Source: Alloacidobacterium dinghuense
GTDB lineage: Bacteria; Acidobacteriota; Terriglobia; Terriglobales; Acidobacteriaceae
NCBI RefSeq assembly: GCF_014274465.1
Contig: NZ_CP060394.1
Span: forward strand, 5,208,001-5,272,000
Length of the DNA: 64,000 nt
Direction: 5' to 3'
Both the position numbers and the translations under genes were made by a program. The notes under the pieces were generated by a model. It searched no databases and was not told where the DNA came from. It worked only from the letters and a program-made list of their open reading frames with translations. Shown one piece after another: positions 26,462-35,068 of this stretch (position 1 is its first letter; each line of letters opens with the position of its first letter).

Positions 26462-26676
26462 GCATGAATGTAGCAAGAATCCGACCACCCCAGCAGTAAT
26501 CCGAACAACTCCGTATGCGATGTGCAGTTTACTCAGAGTTGTGCTCAGAGCAAATGTATCAACAAATCGGCTCGCAATAGTCGCTCTGTTAGCAGCTGTT
26601 TATGGGTTGAAACGGGGAGCTCGCGCTCAAGATGTTCCACAGATTTGGGTGCCCCGAGGTTGGTTCCAATCGGCCT
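26462..26676 (+). repeat. Duplicated leader element, copy 2, split by a gene remnant
   Basis: Homologous to 23171-23275. The 39-base core is at 26505-26543 and is identical to copy 1. The shared end GGTTCCAATCGG comes about 110 bp later here because a remnant of the secreted-protein gene (26568-26678) sits inside. Confidence 0.58.
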
Positions 26677-26678
26677 GA
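26568..26678 (+). pseudogene. 5' remnant of a second copy of the 23818 secreted-protein gene
   Basis: The frame reads RLAIVALLAAVYGLKRGARA then QDVPQIWVPRGWFQS and stop. It aligns with the signal region of the 23818 protein (PLAMVALVAVAFGFNPGARA, QDVAPPISGALGQVQS). Only the signal and about 15 mature codons remain. Confidence 0.78.
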
Positions 26679-26702
26679 ACCGAACAATAAAGGAGATTAG
26701 AA

Positions 26703-27428
26703 ATGGTAAATACGCGGAAAACAGCAATCGTTACCGGCGCCTCACAAGGTATCGGCGCGGGTCTCGTGGATGAGTTCTTGAAACGAGGTTACAACGTAGT
26801 CGCAAACTCGCGAAACGTGACTAAAGCCAATCCATTCGCAGCGTCCGCGAATCTTGCACTGGTCGATGGAGACATCGGCGACCCGCGCACGGCTGCAAAG
26901 ATCGTGGATACTGCCCTATCCCGATTTGGCCGGATCGATGTGCTGATCAACAATGCTGGTGTTTTTATTCCGAAGCCTTTCACCGAGTACACGACTGAAG
27001 ACTTTAACACCCTAGTCTCCACCACACTAGCAGGCTTTCTCTACGTATCACAGCTCACCGTGAAGCAAATGCTGGAGCAGAAATCGGGCAGCATCATCAA
27101 CGTCTCAACCACCCTGGTCGACCAACCGATCGCAGGTGTAGGGGCAGCTGTTCAAATTATGCTGAAGGGCGCCTTGAATGCGGTGACGCGCGCACTCGCC
27201 ATTGAATACGCGAAGGATGGCATTCGTGTAAACACCATAGCGCCGGGAGTGATCAATACTCCCATGCATAAACCCGAAACCCACGACTTTCTCAAAGGGC
27301 TGCACCCAGTCGACAGGCTAGGTGAAGTTAAAGAAGTCGTCGACGCGGCTTTGTTTCTGACCGACGCCACGTTCACCTCGGGCGAAATACTGCACGTGGA
27401 TGGCGGCGCTCACGCAGGCAAATGGTAA
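26703..27428 (+). CDS. Short-chain dehydrogenase lacking the usual catalytic Tyr
   Basis: The product is 241 aa. TGASQGIG gives the cofactor loop, NNAG the central motif, and SIINVS the catalytic Ser strand. At the YxxxK site the sequence is QIMLKGALNAVTRAL, so Tyr is replaced by Gln. The remaining SDR tail (GVINTPMH, FTSGEILHVDGGAHAG) is intact. Such Tyr-less members exist in a widespread subgroup; activity is doubtful or altered. The gene overlaps the following RidA gene by seven bases. Confidence 0.85.
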   Translation: MVNTRKTAIVTGASQGIGAGLVDEFLKRGYNVVANSRNVTKANPFAASANLALVDGDIGDPRTAAKIVDTALSRFGRIDVLINNAGVFIPKPFTEYTTEDFNTLVSTTLAGFLYVSQLTVKQMLEQKSGSIINVSTTLVDQPIAGVGAAVQIMLKGALNAVTRALAIEYAKDGIRVNTIAPGVINTPMHKPETHDFLKGLHPVDRLGEVKEVVDAALFLTDATFTSGEILHVDGGAHAGKW

Positions 27429-27907
27429 GCCGGGATGGCTCTCGGCCTGCCAGCGCCGAGCAGCGGTTGAAAGAACTTGGCATCCAGCTCCCGACACCGC
27501 CTGAACCATTCGGCATCTATGCGGAGGCGGTACAGGCGGGCAACCTACTTTTTCTAACCGGGATGCTACCCACGCATGGCCGCGGAGCGAAATTCATCGG
27601 GCGCGTCGGCGCTGAACTCGATGTAGAAGCGGGTCACAAGGCGGCTCGGGTGGCGGCGCTCAACGCCCTCGCTGTCGCGCGGCAGCATCTGGGGTCGCTC
27701 GACAAAGTGAGGCGAGTTATTCGGCTTGGCGTAGCGGTGGCCACATCTGGAGATGTCCGCGAACACCCAAAGGTGGCTGACGGCGCTTCAGAGTTGCTGC
27801 AAGAGGTCTTTGGAAAAGACAGGAATCCTTCTCGACTCGTCTACGGCGTTGCAAGCCTCCCCCTCGGTACCCCCGTTGAGCTGGAAGTGATTCTTGAGGT
27901 TTCCTAA
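27422..27907 (+). CDS. RidA/YjgF family deaminase-like protein
   Basis: The product is 161 aa: RLKELGIQLPTPPEPFGIYA, then GNLLFLTGMLPTHGRG, and the C-terminal LPLGTPVELEVILEVS, the RidA fold. RidA proteins hydrolyse reactive enamine/imine intermediates and form trimers. The canonical catalytic Arg before the C-terminal strand is not evident in the usual place, so it belongs to a divergent subgroup. Translation is coupled to the SDR by the ATGGTAA overlap, suggesting a joint role in clearing a reactive metabolite. Confidence 0.82.
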   Translation: MVSRDGSRPASAEQRLKELGIQLPTPPEPFGIYAEAVQAGNLLFLTGMLPTHGRGAKFIGRVGAELDVEAGHKAARVAALNALAVARQHLGSLDKVRRVIRLGVAVATSGDVREHPKVADGASELLQEVFGKDRNPSRLVYGVASLPLGTPVELEVILEVS

Positions 27908-28044
27908 TGCCTACCTGTAATCGGAACCCGACTCAGATCGCGCGCGGCTCCACTGACTCGGGGTCGTGGTGCCAATCCTTCAACTAAGAGATTTTCATTC
28001 ACTATAGCTTGCCGGTTATGACCGGCGCACGGAGCAAAATCGAG

Positions 28045-28497
28045 ATGTCCAAAGCCAACGCAGTAGCTAGTTCAAACCATGAAGTCATGAAAGTGATGTA
28101 CACCGCCAAGACCCATACCTGGGGAGGTCGGCGCGGCGGCATCTCTCAAAGTGATGATGACCGCTTAGATGTTAAGTTTTCGGCTCCTGGAGTTCCAGGA
28201 ACTGGCACCAATCCGGAACAGTTGTTTGCCGCTGGCTGGTCGGCCTGTTTCATCAGCGCGATGGGACTTGTGGCCAGCAAAATGAAGGTCAAACTTCCGG
28301 CTGACGTAACCGTCGATGCCGAAATAGACTTGTGTAACTCCGGCGATGTTTACTTCCTCCGAGCACGGCTTAACGTCTGCCTGCCTAGCTTGGAGCGCGA
28401 AGTCGCCCTTGCCATTGTGGACGCCACGCACGGCGAGACATGTGCATATTCCAACGCCACACGGGGCAACATCGACGTCACGATCAACGTGGTGTAA
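28045..28497 (+). CDS. OsmC/Ohr-type organic hydroperoxide resistance protein
   Basis: The product is 150 aa. The two redox cysteines are in GWSACFISAMGL and HGETCAYSNATRGN, as in Ohr peroxidases that reduce organic hydroperoxides with lipoylated partners. KTHTWGGRRGGISQSDD opens the domain. The start at 28045 is chosen for domain fit and a GGAG upstream; 28018 is an alternative. The gene is single and lies between the RidA gene and the secreted hydrolase. Confidence 0.88.
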   Translation: MSKANAVASSNHEVMKVMYTAKTHTWGGRRGGISQSDDDRLDVKFSAPGVPGTGTNPEQLFAAGWSACFISAMGLVASKMKVKLPADVTVDAEIDLCNSGDVYFLRARLNVCLPSLEREVALAIVDATHGETCAYSNATRGNIDVTINVV

Positions 28498-28611
28498 GCC
28501 GGACCTGTAGCAGACCGTTTTACAAGGACTGCGTCGGCTCTTGCGGACTCTGATTGCGGCAAGAGCGTGATGAACTATGGCTTCAATCTTGATGCAACGA
28601 AGGAGAAAAAT

Positions 28612-29406
28612 ATGACTCTCTCGAAAACATACCGAATTGCTTTGATTGCGTTTGCAGCATTCCTACTGACAGCAGTGTTTCACACGAGAGCGGTCGCTCA
28701 GACGAACTCTTCTCAAGCGGTTAGAAACATTGTCATTGTTCACGGTGCGTGGGCCGATGGATCAAGCTGGTCCAAAGTGATTCCACTGCTTCAAGCCAAG
28801 GGATTACATGTGGTCGCTGTGCAGAACCCATTGAGCTCTCTGGCTGATGACGTCGCCGCCACCAAGCGTGCCATCGCATTGCAGGATGGCCCTGTACTGC
28901 TAGTGGGCCATTCCTACGGGGGAGTGGTTATCACGGAGGCAGGAAACGATCCAAAGGTAGTCGGGTTGGTTTATGTGGCTGCCCTCGCTCCGTCGGATGG
29001 TGAGTCCGTTGCTTCGGTCACCAAACCGTTTCCGCCGGCTCCGCTAGGCAGCGAAGTCCGGGCGGATGCTGAAAGTTTTCTGACGGTGACCCCAAAGGGA
29101 ATCGCTGAGGACTTCGCCCAGGATCTGCCAGACAAGGAGAAGCAGCTGTTGACGGCGACACAGGGTCCCACAGCGGCAGCTGTTTTCGGGGCCACAATCA
29201 CAACTGCCGCATGGAAGACCAAGCCATCTTGGTCCGTGATTGCCAGCGATGATCGCGCCGTTTCTCCGGAACTCGAGAAGGCCGAAGCGGCGGCAATGAA
29301 GGCCACATCGATCACTGTTCCCTCCAGTCACGTGCCAATGCTTTCTCACCCGAAAGAAGTAGCAGACTTAATCGAGCAAGCTGCAGCTAAAGCCGGGCGC
29401 CAATGA
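28612..29406 (+). CDS. Secreted alpha/beta hydrolase
   Basis: The product is 264 aa with a signal peptide ending near AVAQ. The oxyanion region is VIVHGAWADGSSW and the nucleophile elbow is LLVGHSYGG with Ser101. SDDRAVSPELE holds the acid, and PSSHVPMLSHPKEVADLI holds the His. The EstX/salicylate-esterase-like profile matches a paralog at 52841-53644. AAGGAG at 28600-28605 supports this start. Likely a periplasmic esterase; substrate unknown. Confidence 0.85.
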   Translation: MTLSKTYRIALIAFAAFLLTAVFHTRAVAQTNSSQAVRNIVIVHGAWADGSSWSKVIPLLQAKGLHVVAVQNPLSSLADDVAATKRAIALQDGPVLLVGHSYGGVVITEAGNDPKVVGLVYVAALAPSDGESVASVTKPFPPAPLGSEVRADAESFLTVTPKGIAEDFAQDLPDKEKQLLTATQGPTAAAVFGATITTAAWKTKPSWSVIASDDRAVSPELEKAEAAAMKATSITVPSSHVPMLSHPKEVADLIEQAAAKAGRQ

Positions 29407-29484
29407 TCCCGGTTCATGAAGACTCAGAAATGAGTACTACCACTCGCGAAGCATTGGCCGGTTCGAGCACGGGGGCAAGATTTT

Positions 29485-29916
29485 ATGGGTAATAGACCTG
29501 CACTACTTTCAATTCGCCTGTTCGTGTCCGTGAACCTTCTGTATGCCGCTATCTTTCTCAAGTTTGCAGGGATGCCAGATTCGGTGACCCTGTTCACGCA
29601 GATGTCGCAAGCGGTCCACGGGTTGGTATCTCAGCCGGTATTCCGGCTAGGGTCAGGGGTGTTCGAAACAGTGGTGGCGGTTCTGCTCCTGATCCCGAAG
29701 ACAGCCAACTTGGGAGCGGGATTGACTATTGTGTGGATGACTGCCGTAATTCTCAGTCACATTTTCGTGTTGGGATATGGCTGGTTCTTTGTCGATGCTC
29801 TCATGGTGATGATACTGGCTGTCATTTATCTCTTGCTGACACGCAGGCACTCCCATCAGGGCGAACCCGAATTTTTTGCGAAAACAAAAGGGAATAACAC
29901 AAGGAGTGTCTTATGA
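29485..29916 (+). CDS. DoxX-like membrane protein
   Basis: The product is 143 aa with four predicted helices, including SIRLFVSVNLLYAAIFLKFAG and NLGAGLTIVWMTAVILSHIF. It fits the DoxX-like superfamily, but motifs are weak. Its stop overlaps the start of the ferritin-like gene by four bases (ATGA), so the two are co-translated. Role unknown. Confidence 0.68.
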   Translation: MGNRPALLSIRLFVSVNLLYAAIFLKFAGMPDSVTLFTQMSQAVHGLVSQPVFRLGSGVFETVVAVLLLIPKTANLGAGLTIVWMTAVILSHIFVLGYGWFFVDALMVMILAVIYLLLTRRHSHQGEPEFFAKTKGNNTRSVL

Positions 29917-30944
29917 GCAGTTCCAGCACAGTATCGACACAAAGCCGCCGCTCGTTCTTCAAGATGACGGCAGCAGGTGCGGCCATCGCCATACCCGGCT
30001 TCGCTTTAATGAACGGAACAGAGATCGCTTTCGCCGAATCAAAGCCCTCACTCAACGATAGCGATGTAGCCGTATTGCAGTTCCTCGCAGCGGCAGAACT
30101 CGTCGAATCTGATCTTTGGGAACAATACTGCGAACTCGCGACCAACAATCCCGGCTACCGCAATGCCCTTCAGAGGATCGACGAATCGCTTCCCGACTAC
30201 ATCTGTGGGGTATTGGAAGACGAGCGCAGCCATGCCACCTTCATCAATGCATTCCTGGTCGCTGCCGGCAAAACACCAATCAACCTCGATCCCTTCCGCA
30301 CCTTGCCCAGCGTACCCGTCGAAGGCGCGAAGAACATCGGCCGTCTGACCAACCTGAAGAATCTGACCGTCGATACGAGTTACTACCAGCGTTACCGCCA
30401 GGCCGGAAACCCCGACTTCGGAGATGCCTTCGCCCAGATAGCCAACATCGTCAACCAGCCCGCAGTTCCTACCTCCGACTCGCTTGGCGGCGATGAGCTC
30501 CGTTCTATTGCACAGACCGCCGCCTTTCACTTTGCAGCAATCGAGCAAGGTGGAAGCAGCCTCTACAACTCGTTTATGACTAAGGTCACGAACCTCGACG
30601 TCGTGGCAATCCTCGCCTCCATCGGCCCAGTGGAGGTCTACCACTTCGCCGTCTTCCAAACTGCCCTTGAACGAATCCGCAAACTCGAAGGCCACGACGG
30701 CCCGAGTTTTCCCGACATTCGGGAGAACCCAAACCGCGGCGACATCATGCCTGAACCCTGCACCTTTCTGGATAAAAGCCTGCCCGTCTGCTCGGTCATC
30801 AGGCCCCGCAACACCAATACCGCGGGAGCGGTTGCGGCCGCGACGGGCCTGGTAAATTCCGGCCTGTTCCTGGGCCAAAGCCAGGCATTCTTCGACGCAG
30901 TCGTACCGCTCGCCGAAGCAGCGGACGCCGCACTACGAAGCTAA
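29913..30944 (+). CDS. Tat-exported ferritin-like domain protein
   Basis: The product is 343 aa. QSRRSFFKMTAAGAAIAIPG is a Tat signal. The mature protein has the helical ferritin-like layout: LQFLAAAELVESDLWEQYCE and ICGVLEDERSHATFINAFL supply Glu/His of the putative iron site, with ASIGPVEVYHFAVFQTALE later. Members of this exported group are of unknown function; iron or manganese binding is likely. It is translationally coupled to the DoxX-like gene and followed by a hairpin at 30958. Confidence 0.8.
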   Translation: MSSSSTVSTQSRRSFFKMTAAGAAIAIPGFALMNGTEIAFAESKPSLNDSDVAVLQFLAAAELVESDLWEQYCELATNNPGYRNALQRIDESLPDYICGVLEDERSHATFINAFLVAAGKTPINLDPFRTLPSVPVEGAKNIGRLTNLKNLTVDTSYYQRYRQAGNPDFGDAFAQIANIVNQPAVPTSDSLGGDELRSIAQTAAFHFAAIEQGGSSLYNSFMTKVTNLDVVAILASIGPVEVYHFAVFQTALERIRKLEGHDGPSFPDIRENPNRGDIMPEPCTFLDKSLPVCSVIRPRNTNTAGAVAAATGLVNSGLFLGQSQAFFDAVVPLAEAADAALRS

Positions 30945-30957
30945 AAGAAAACCAAAA

Positions 30958-31001
30958 GGGCGGAGAGATCAGCCGACTCATCTTCGACCTCCTCTCCGCC
31001 C
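30958..31001 (+). terminator. Candidate terminator hairpin
   Basis: Ten-base arms GGGCGGAGAG / CTCTCCGCCC enclose a 24-base loop just after the ferritin-like gene. No strong T run follows, so it may be a weak terminator or an mRNA end-stabilizing stem. Confidence 0.55.
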
Positions 31002-31070
31002 CTTCTCCTCCGCGATCCCCGAATTGCTCATAGCAGGGTTGCTCAAAAATGGTGCGGAAGCAGTCCGACG

Positions 31071-31507
31071 GCCGAGGTCTCAGTTTTCGATGGCGGTCCT
31101 TATCCATCCACGACGATCGCTGAGGAGGATTCAGAGGTCCTCTCTCTCGGTCGAGAAGATGTTCGCCGATTCATGCTTCAGCATCCTGAACGGCTTTGAC
31201 TGCTCTGGAGATTATCGCGAAGAAACTGCGGATGGTCGAACAACTCGCTTTGATGGATGTCGGTCAGCGGCTAGCAACCCTGCCGCTCGAAGAGGCACGG
31301 AGAAGTACGCCGGAACTCAAAGACGGCATCTCGTTTTCCCTCCCTCTGTCTCACTCCAAGATAGCAGCACGTCTCGGTTCCGTCCGGGAAGTCGTCACGC
31401 GCGGATTGCAGAAGCTGACACAGCGCGGCGTGATCGAAGCCCGCGGCCATCGCATCGTTGTTCTCAGCGTGAAGGAACTCCGCGCCCACGCCGAGGATCG
31501 CTCATAG
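31071..31507 (+). pseudogene. Crp/Fnr-family regulator, truncated and frameshifted
   Basis: One frame reads VSVFDGGPYPSTTIAEEDSE and then GREDVRRFMLQHPERL to a TGA at 31197. The next frame continues TALEIIAKKLR, then SHSKIAARLGSVREVVTRGL and the rest of a Crp helix-turn-helix to 31507. One T is missing at the CTTT tract (31194-31197); restoring it gives a continuous HPERLLTALEIIAKKLR. The first half of the cyclic-nucleotide domain is absent. The DNA-binding half could still be translated from a TTG at 31196. Confidence 0.8.
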
Positions 31508-32012
31508 GAGCGTCCGCAAGTTGGAGCGAGCCTGCAGACGTGACCATGCGTCGCAGGCATATGAGTGGTTGCTGAAATGGATCAGCCTTGCTTATCCAAA
31601 CGCCACTCTTCACGAATTCTTAAGGCGAGTGGCTGATCCCGCTCTGTCATCCGAGACGAATAAGCTGGGCGCTTCTCTTGTCGCGAAAATAATCAGGATG
31701 CTCGTTGGGCCGCCAGGAAAAGGGCTGACCTGTTAAAGCAGCTTCGCAAGGCTCAAATTGCAGTCCTCGACGCCGGCATCCCGGCAGGCGCGAATGAACG
31801 CATCGATAACTGCAAAGGAGTGATTCCTGGGAACAACACCCTTATAATTCACCCTTCCAGTTCGCCTTTCCATGATTGCATTGAGCTATGAGGACGCGTT
31901 CTTCGCGGAGCTGTCGCAGTGAGCGGCGCGCAGAAATCGGATCTTCCCACACGCGCCAACTTTTAGAAGCGAGTCCCTCATCCGTTGGGATGAGGACTTG
32001 AGAGCTGTATCT
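31508..32012. other. Intergenic stretch after the Crp relic
   Basis: About 500 bp. On the minus strand, 31873 to 31733 is a 46-codon reading frame from an ATG, with NHSFAVIDAFIRACRDAGVE; it could be a small gene but I recognise no family. An 8-bp hairpin CCTCATCC/GGATGAGG at 31976-31995 could end transcription of the transaldolase on the minus strand, though no T tract follows it. Confidence 0.35.
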
Positions 32013-33088
32013 TTATTTTGCCTGTAGGCTCTCGCTCTTCAACTGAATCGTCTTCAGCAAACTGTCCCACGACTTGTCGAAAGACTTCGCGCCGTCCGAT
32101 TGCAAATCGGCAGCCAGCTTCGTAAGGTCGATACCCGCTTTTTGAAAACCGTCGAGAACCGTCTGCAAGTCCCCACCATCACGCGGCAGAGACCCGTTCA
32201 CTGCCCCGTGTTCTTGGAACGCTAGCAAGGTTTCCTCCGGCATGGTATCGATCGTGTTCGGAGCTGCCAGCGCTGAAATATAGAGAATATCGGACTCCTT
32301 CGGATCCTTCGTGCCAGTGCTCGCAAAGAGAAGACGTTGCGGCTGGGCCCCAAAGTTCGCCAGTCTTTGCCACCGATCGCAGTCCAGAATGTCTCGATAT
32401 GCTTTGTACACCTGTTGGCCAACGGCGATGCCCAGCTTGTTTCGCAGCTCGCCTGGCACCTTATCCATCGTTGCCTTGTCCCAGCGGCTCAGGAACACCG
32501 ACGCCACCGACCGAACATTCGGAGAATGACCTGCATCGATTCGTCTTTCGATACCACGCATGTACGCTTCCGCGGACGCCACGTATTGATCGACAGAAAA
32601 CAGCAGAGTCACATTGATGGGAACGCCGGAGAAGATCGACTCTTCAATGGCTGGATTTCCTTCCTTCGTGCCCGGAATCTTAATGAACAAATTCGGACGG
32701 TTGCCTTTGGCGTGCAATTCTTTGGCGGAGGCGATCGATCCTTGCGTGTCGTATGCCAGTCGCGGCGAGACTTCCAGCGAAACGAACCCGTCAACGCCGT
32801 TGGTGCGCGTGTGCGCAGGCAGGAATAGATCTGCCGCCCTTCGCAAGTCCTGCAGGGCAAGTTCGAAGAAGATCTGCTCCTCGTGTATCTCTCGCTCAGC
32901 GAAGCTGGCGATGTCCTCGTCGTAGGCGGCGCTTTTAGAAATCGCATGTTCGAAGATGGTCGGGTTGGAAGTGAGCCCGGTAACCGAAAATTCGTCTACG
33001 TATTTCCTCAAAGTGCCGTTATTCAGAAGGTGATGTTGTCGAGCCAAAGGCTCTGACCGAGATTGTGCAGGGTTTGCGTTGCTTTCAT
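32013..33088 (-). pseudogene. tal: Transaldolase with an N-terminal frameshift
   Basis: The true start is the ATG at 33088, with GGAGG at 33096-33100. It begins MKATQTLHNLGQSLWLDNIT and then hits a stop. The next frame resumes at LLNNGTLRKYVDEFSVTGLT (from about 33029), followed by SNPTIFEHAI, NLFIKIPGT (Schiff-base Lys), and SVASVFLSRWDK, ending at 32013. Family members have IRRDLL or similar at this point, so about seven bases appear lost. A TTG at 33047 could start the downstream frame but has no ribosome site. Transaldolase belongs to the non-oxidative pentose phosphate pathway. A sequencing error cannot be excluded. Confidence 0.8.
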
Positions 33089-33237
33089 AGTGTCACCTCC
33101 AGCTGATTGCACACATGAGTGCATTCATTAATTTTCGATTTCCCCTGCCTGCATCTTGCTGCAGGTCCAGCCGGTGGTCAGAAGCTTGTGCACCGGCATT
33201 CCGAGAGTCCGATGCACAAGTAGGTTGAACCTGAGGC

Positions 33238-33579
33238 TTACAACAGCTTGATTGAGGAAACCTTCAGCGTATCGCCGTCGACGTCCCCGCTGACATTAAC
33301 GCGGAGATGATCGGTTTTATTGGACGCTTTGAGGGCTGCCAAAATCTGTTCGTTTCCTGCGGCATCGAACTTCAAGAATTTCTGGTCACTCGTGACGATG
33401 CCGAAGCCGCTCCCCTCGCACTTGAGAGCACAGTCGCGGGTGTGAGCATCGGGGTTGGCAGCTGCCTTCTTGGAGCAGTTGACGTCCACGACAGATACGT
33501 TCTCAAAAGTTTGCGGCGCCGCGAGTGCAGGAAGTGCACTAAGCCCAAGCAGCAGGAGAAGCGAAGTGAGTTTTTTCAT
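33238..33579 (-). CDS. Small secreted protein of unknown function
   Basis: The product is 113 aa: signal peptide (KKLTSLLLLLGLSALPALA), then a compact domain with three Cys (VDVNCSKKAA, RDCALKCEGSGFGIVTSD) and a C-terminal HLRVNVSGDVDGDTLKVSS strand region. GGAGG lies just before the ATG. I have seen this domain in acidobacterial secreted proteins but know no function. It lies between a DoxX-like gene and the transaldolase on the same strand, a likely three-gene operon. Confidence 0.72.
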   Translation of the reverse strand: MKKLTSLLLLLGLSALPALAAPQTFENVSVVDVNCSKKAAANPDAHTRDCALKCEGSGFGIVTSDQKFLKFDAAGNEQILAALKASNKTDHLRVNVSGDVDGDTLKVSSIKLL

Positions 33580-33610
33580 GGATCCTCCGTTTGAGTTGTT
33601 GATGTCTTAC

Positions 33611-34054
33611 TCAGTGAGTGTGAGCAAGGGCTGAGTCCGGCGCGGCTTTCGCACTTAGCGTTGCTGTCGCGTACTGCTCGCGCACAGCTGTGAGCTGGGA
33701 AAGAGCAAAAGCCCCGATGGCAATTTCCACATCACGCACAGCAAGGTCATAAAACATGCCTGTGGTGCATAGGTTCACGGCGATGGCGAGAAGCCAAGCC
33801 ATCACGATGTAACTGCCAACCCTAGTTTTGCTGCTTAGTACGATGAGCCCGGCGACGATTTCGACGATGCCGACCGCATGCATAAAGGTTGCAGGGCTGA
33901 CCGGTATGACCTTTGTTGCCAGTGGACTCAGGTACATGCTCCAATCAGTGAGCTTATTGAAGTACTTATCGATGCCGGCGACAACGGGTCCCACCCCCAG
34001 GGCGATTTTCAGAGCCCACCAGGCTACATTGAGACGCTTATCGAAGTCTGTCAT
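33611..34054 (-). CDS. DoxX-like membrane protein
   Basis: The product is 147 aa with four helices: WWALKIALGVGPVVAGIDKYF, a second with AVGIVEIVAGLIVL, a third with YIVMAWLLAIAVNLC, and a fourth. HAVGIVEIVAG resembles DoxX-like consensus. It is the first gene of the minus-strand operon and is divergent from the ECF sigma gene at 34235, which may control it. Confidence 0.72.
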   Translation of the reverse strand: MTDFDKRLNVAWWALKIALGVGPVVAGIDKYFNKLTDWSMYLSPLATKVIPVSPATFMHAVGIVEIVAGLIVLSSKTRVGSYIVMAWLLAIAVNLCTTGMFYDLAVRDVEIAIGAFALSQLTAVREQYATATLSAKAAPDSALAHTH

Positions 34055-34234
34055 TTTCTAACCCTCTACTAAAAAGGAGTGGCGAGCAGACAATTGGTTA
34101 CACGCGCCGTAGAGTATTCAGAAATCCTGCGCCAGGCAGACGCATGGTCGTCGGCGCGGCGCATCGATCGGCACAATCATTCTGGGCTTGTAACCTTTTG
34201 GATCGGCGCGACTCTTTATCTACAGGTCGTTCAC

Positions 34235-34936
34235 ATGACAACCATTGGAACGTTCGAGAGAGCACGATCCGAAAGCTGGACAGACGAGGAGGTCGTCGAT
34301 CGAGTAAAGGCCGGCGACATCGCTTTGTACGAGATCATCATGCGCCGCTACAATCAGCGGCTCTACCGCGTGGCGCTTGCCATTCTGCGTGACGATGCAG
34401 AGGCGGAAGATGTGATGCAGGATGCCTATGTACGGGCATACCAACATCTCGACCAGTTTGCCGGAGAAGCTCCATTTTCTGCCTGGCTGACACGCATCGC
34501 GGTGCACGAAGCGCTGCGACGGCTACGCCAGCGCAACCGCAATCAGCAACTTGAAGATGAGGAAAACGGGGAAGGGATTATGGATATGGCCGATACTTCG
34601 CTTGATCCGGAACAAAGGGCTTCGGTTGCGGAAGTCGGCCAGCTATTGGAGGAAGCGGTGCTCGGCCTTCCTGAGCAGTATCGGGCTGTGGTCATGCTGC
34701 GCGATATTGAAGAGCTGAGCACTTCAGAAACAGCCGCCGCGCTCGATCTGACCGAAGAGAACGTAAAGGTTCGCCTGCACAGGGGGCGCGCGATGATGCG
34801 CGGCTGGCTTTTCGAACGTGTTGGGGAGAGCGGTAAAAATGCATTCCCGTTCATGGGCGCGCGCTGCGATCGCCTTGTTCTCGCTGTTTTCGCTCGACTC
34901 GCGGAGTCCGGGCCATCGACGGATGTTGTGAACTAA
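34235..34936 (+). CDS. ECF-type RNA polymerase sigma factor
   Basis: The product is 233 aa. Region 2 reads IMRRYNQRLYRVALAILRDD then AEAEDVMQDAYVRAYQHLDQF. Region 4 reads GLPEQYRAVVMLRDIEELST, then SETAAALDLTEENVKVRLHRGR. The ATG at 34235 is chosen since homology starts after it; upstream in-frame codons are likely leader. No anti-sigma gene follows. It is divergent from the DoxX-like/secreted/transaldolase operon. Confidence 0.88.
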   Translation: MTTIGTFERARSESWTDEEVVDRVKAGDIALYEIIMRRYNQRLYRVALAILRDDAEAEDVMQDAYVRAYQHLDQFAGEAPFSAWLTRIAVHEALRRLRQRNRNQQLEDEENGEGIMDMADTSLDPEQRASVAEVGQLLEEAVLGLPEQYRAVVMLRDIEELSTSETAAALDLTEENVKVRLHRGRAMMRGWLFERVGESGKNAFPFMGARCDRLVLAVFARLAESGPSTDVVN

Positions 34937-35049
34937 GCCATCACGACAACGATCCGGCACGCCATCGAGTCGGCACGGCCCTGGAAGATCGTCTTCCTCT
35001 CCACTGTCGGAGCGCACGTAACCGAGCCGAATCTGTTGAATAATTCTCT
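34937..35049 (+). pseudogene. NmrA-family fragment
   Basis: Directly after the sigma-factor stop the same frame reads IRHAIESARPWKIVFLSTVG and then AHVTEPNLLNNS. It matches the intact NmrA protein at 46020 (IRHAIETARPEKIVFLSTVG AQIAEPNLLNNS) almost residue for residue. Both ends of the gene are gone. Confidence 0.82.
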
Positions 35050-35068
35050 GCTCCACCGAGCAAGTCAA

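Noticed and set aside
30048-30878. 276-codon frame antisense to the ferritin-like gene
   Set aside because: The plus-strand gene has a Tat signal and family motifs; the antisense frame has none.
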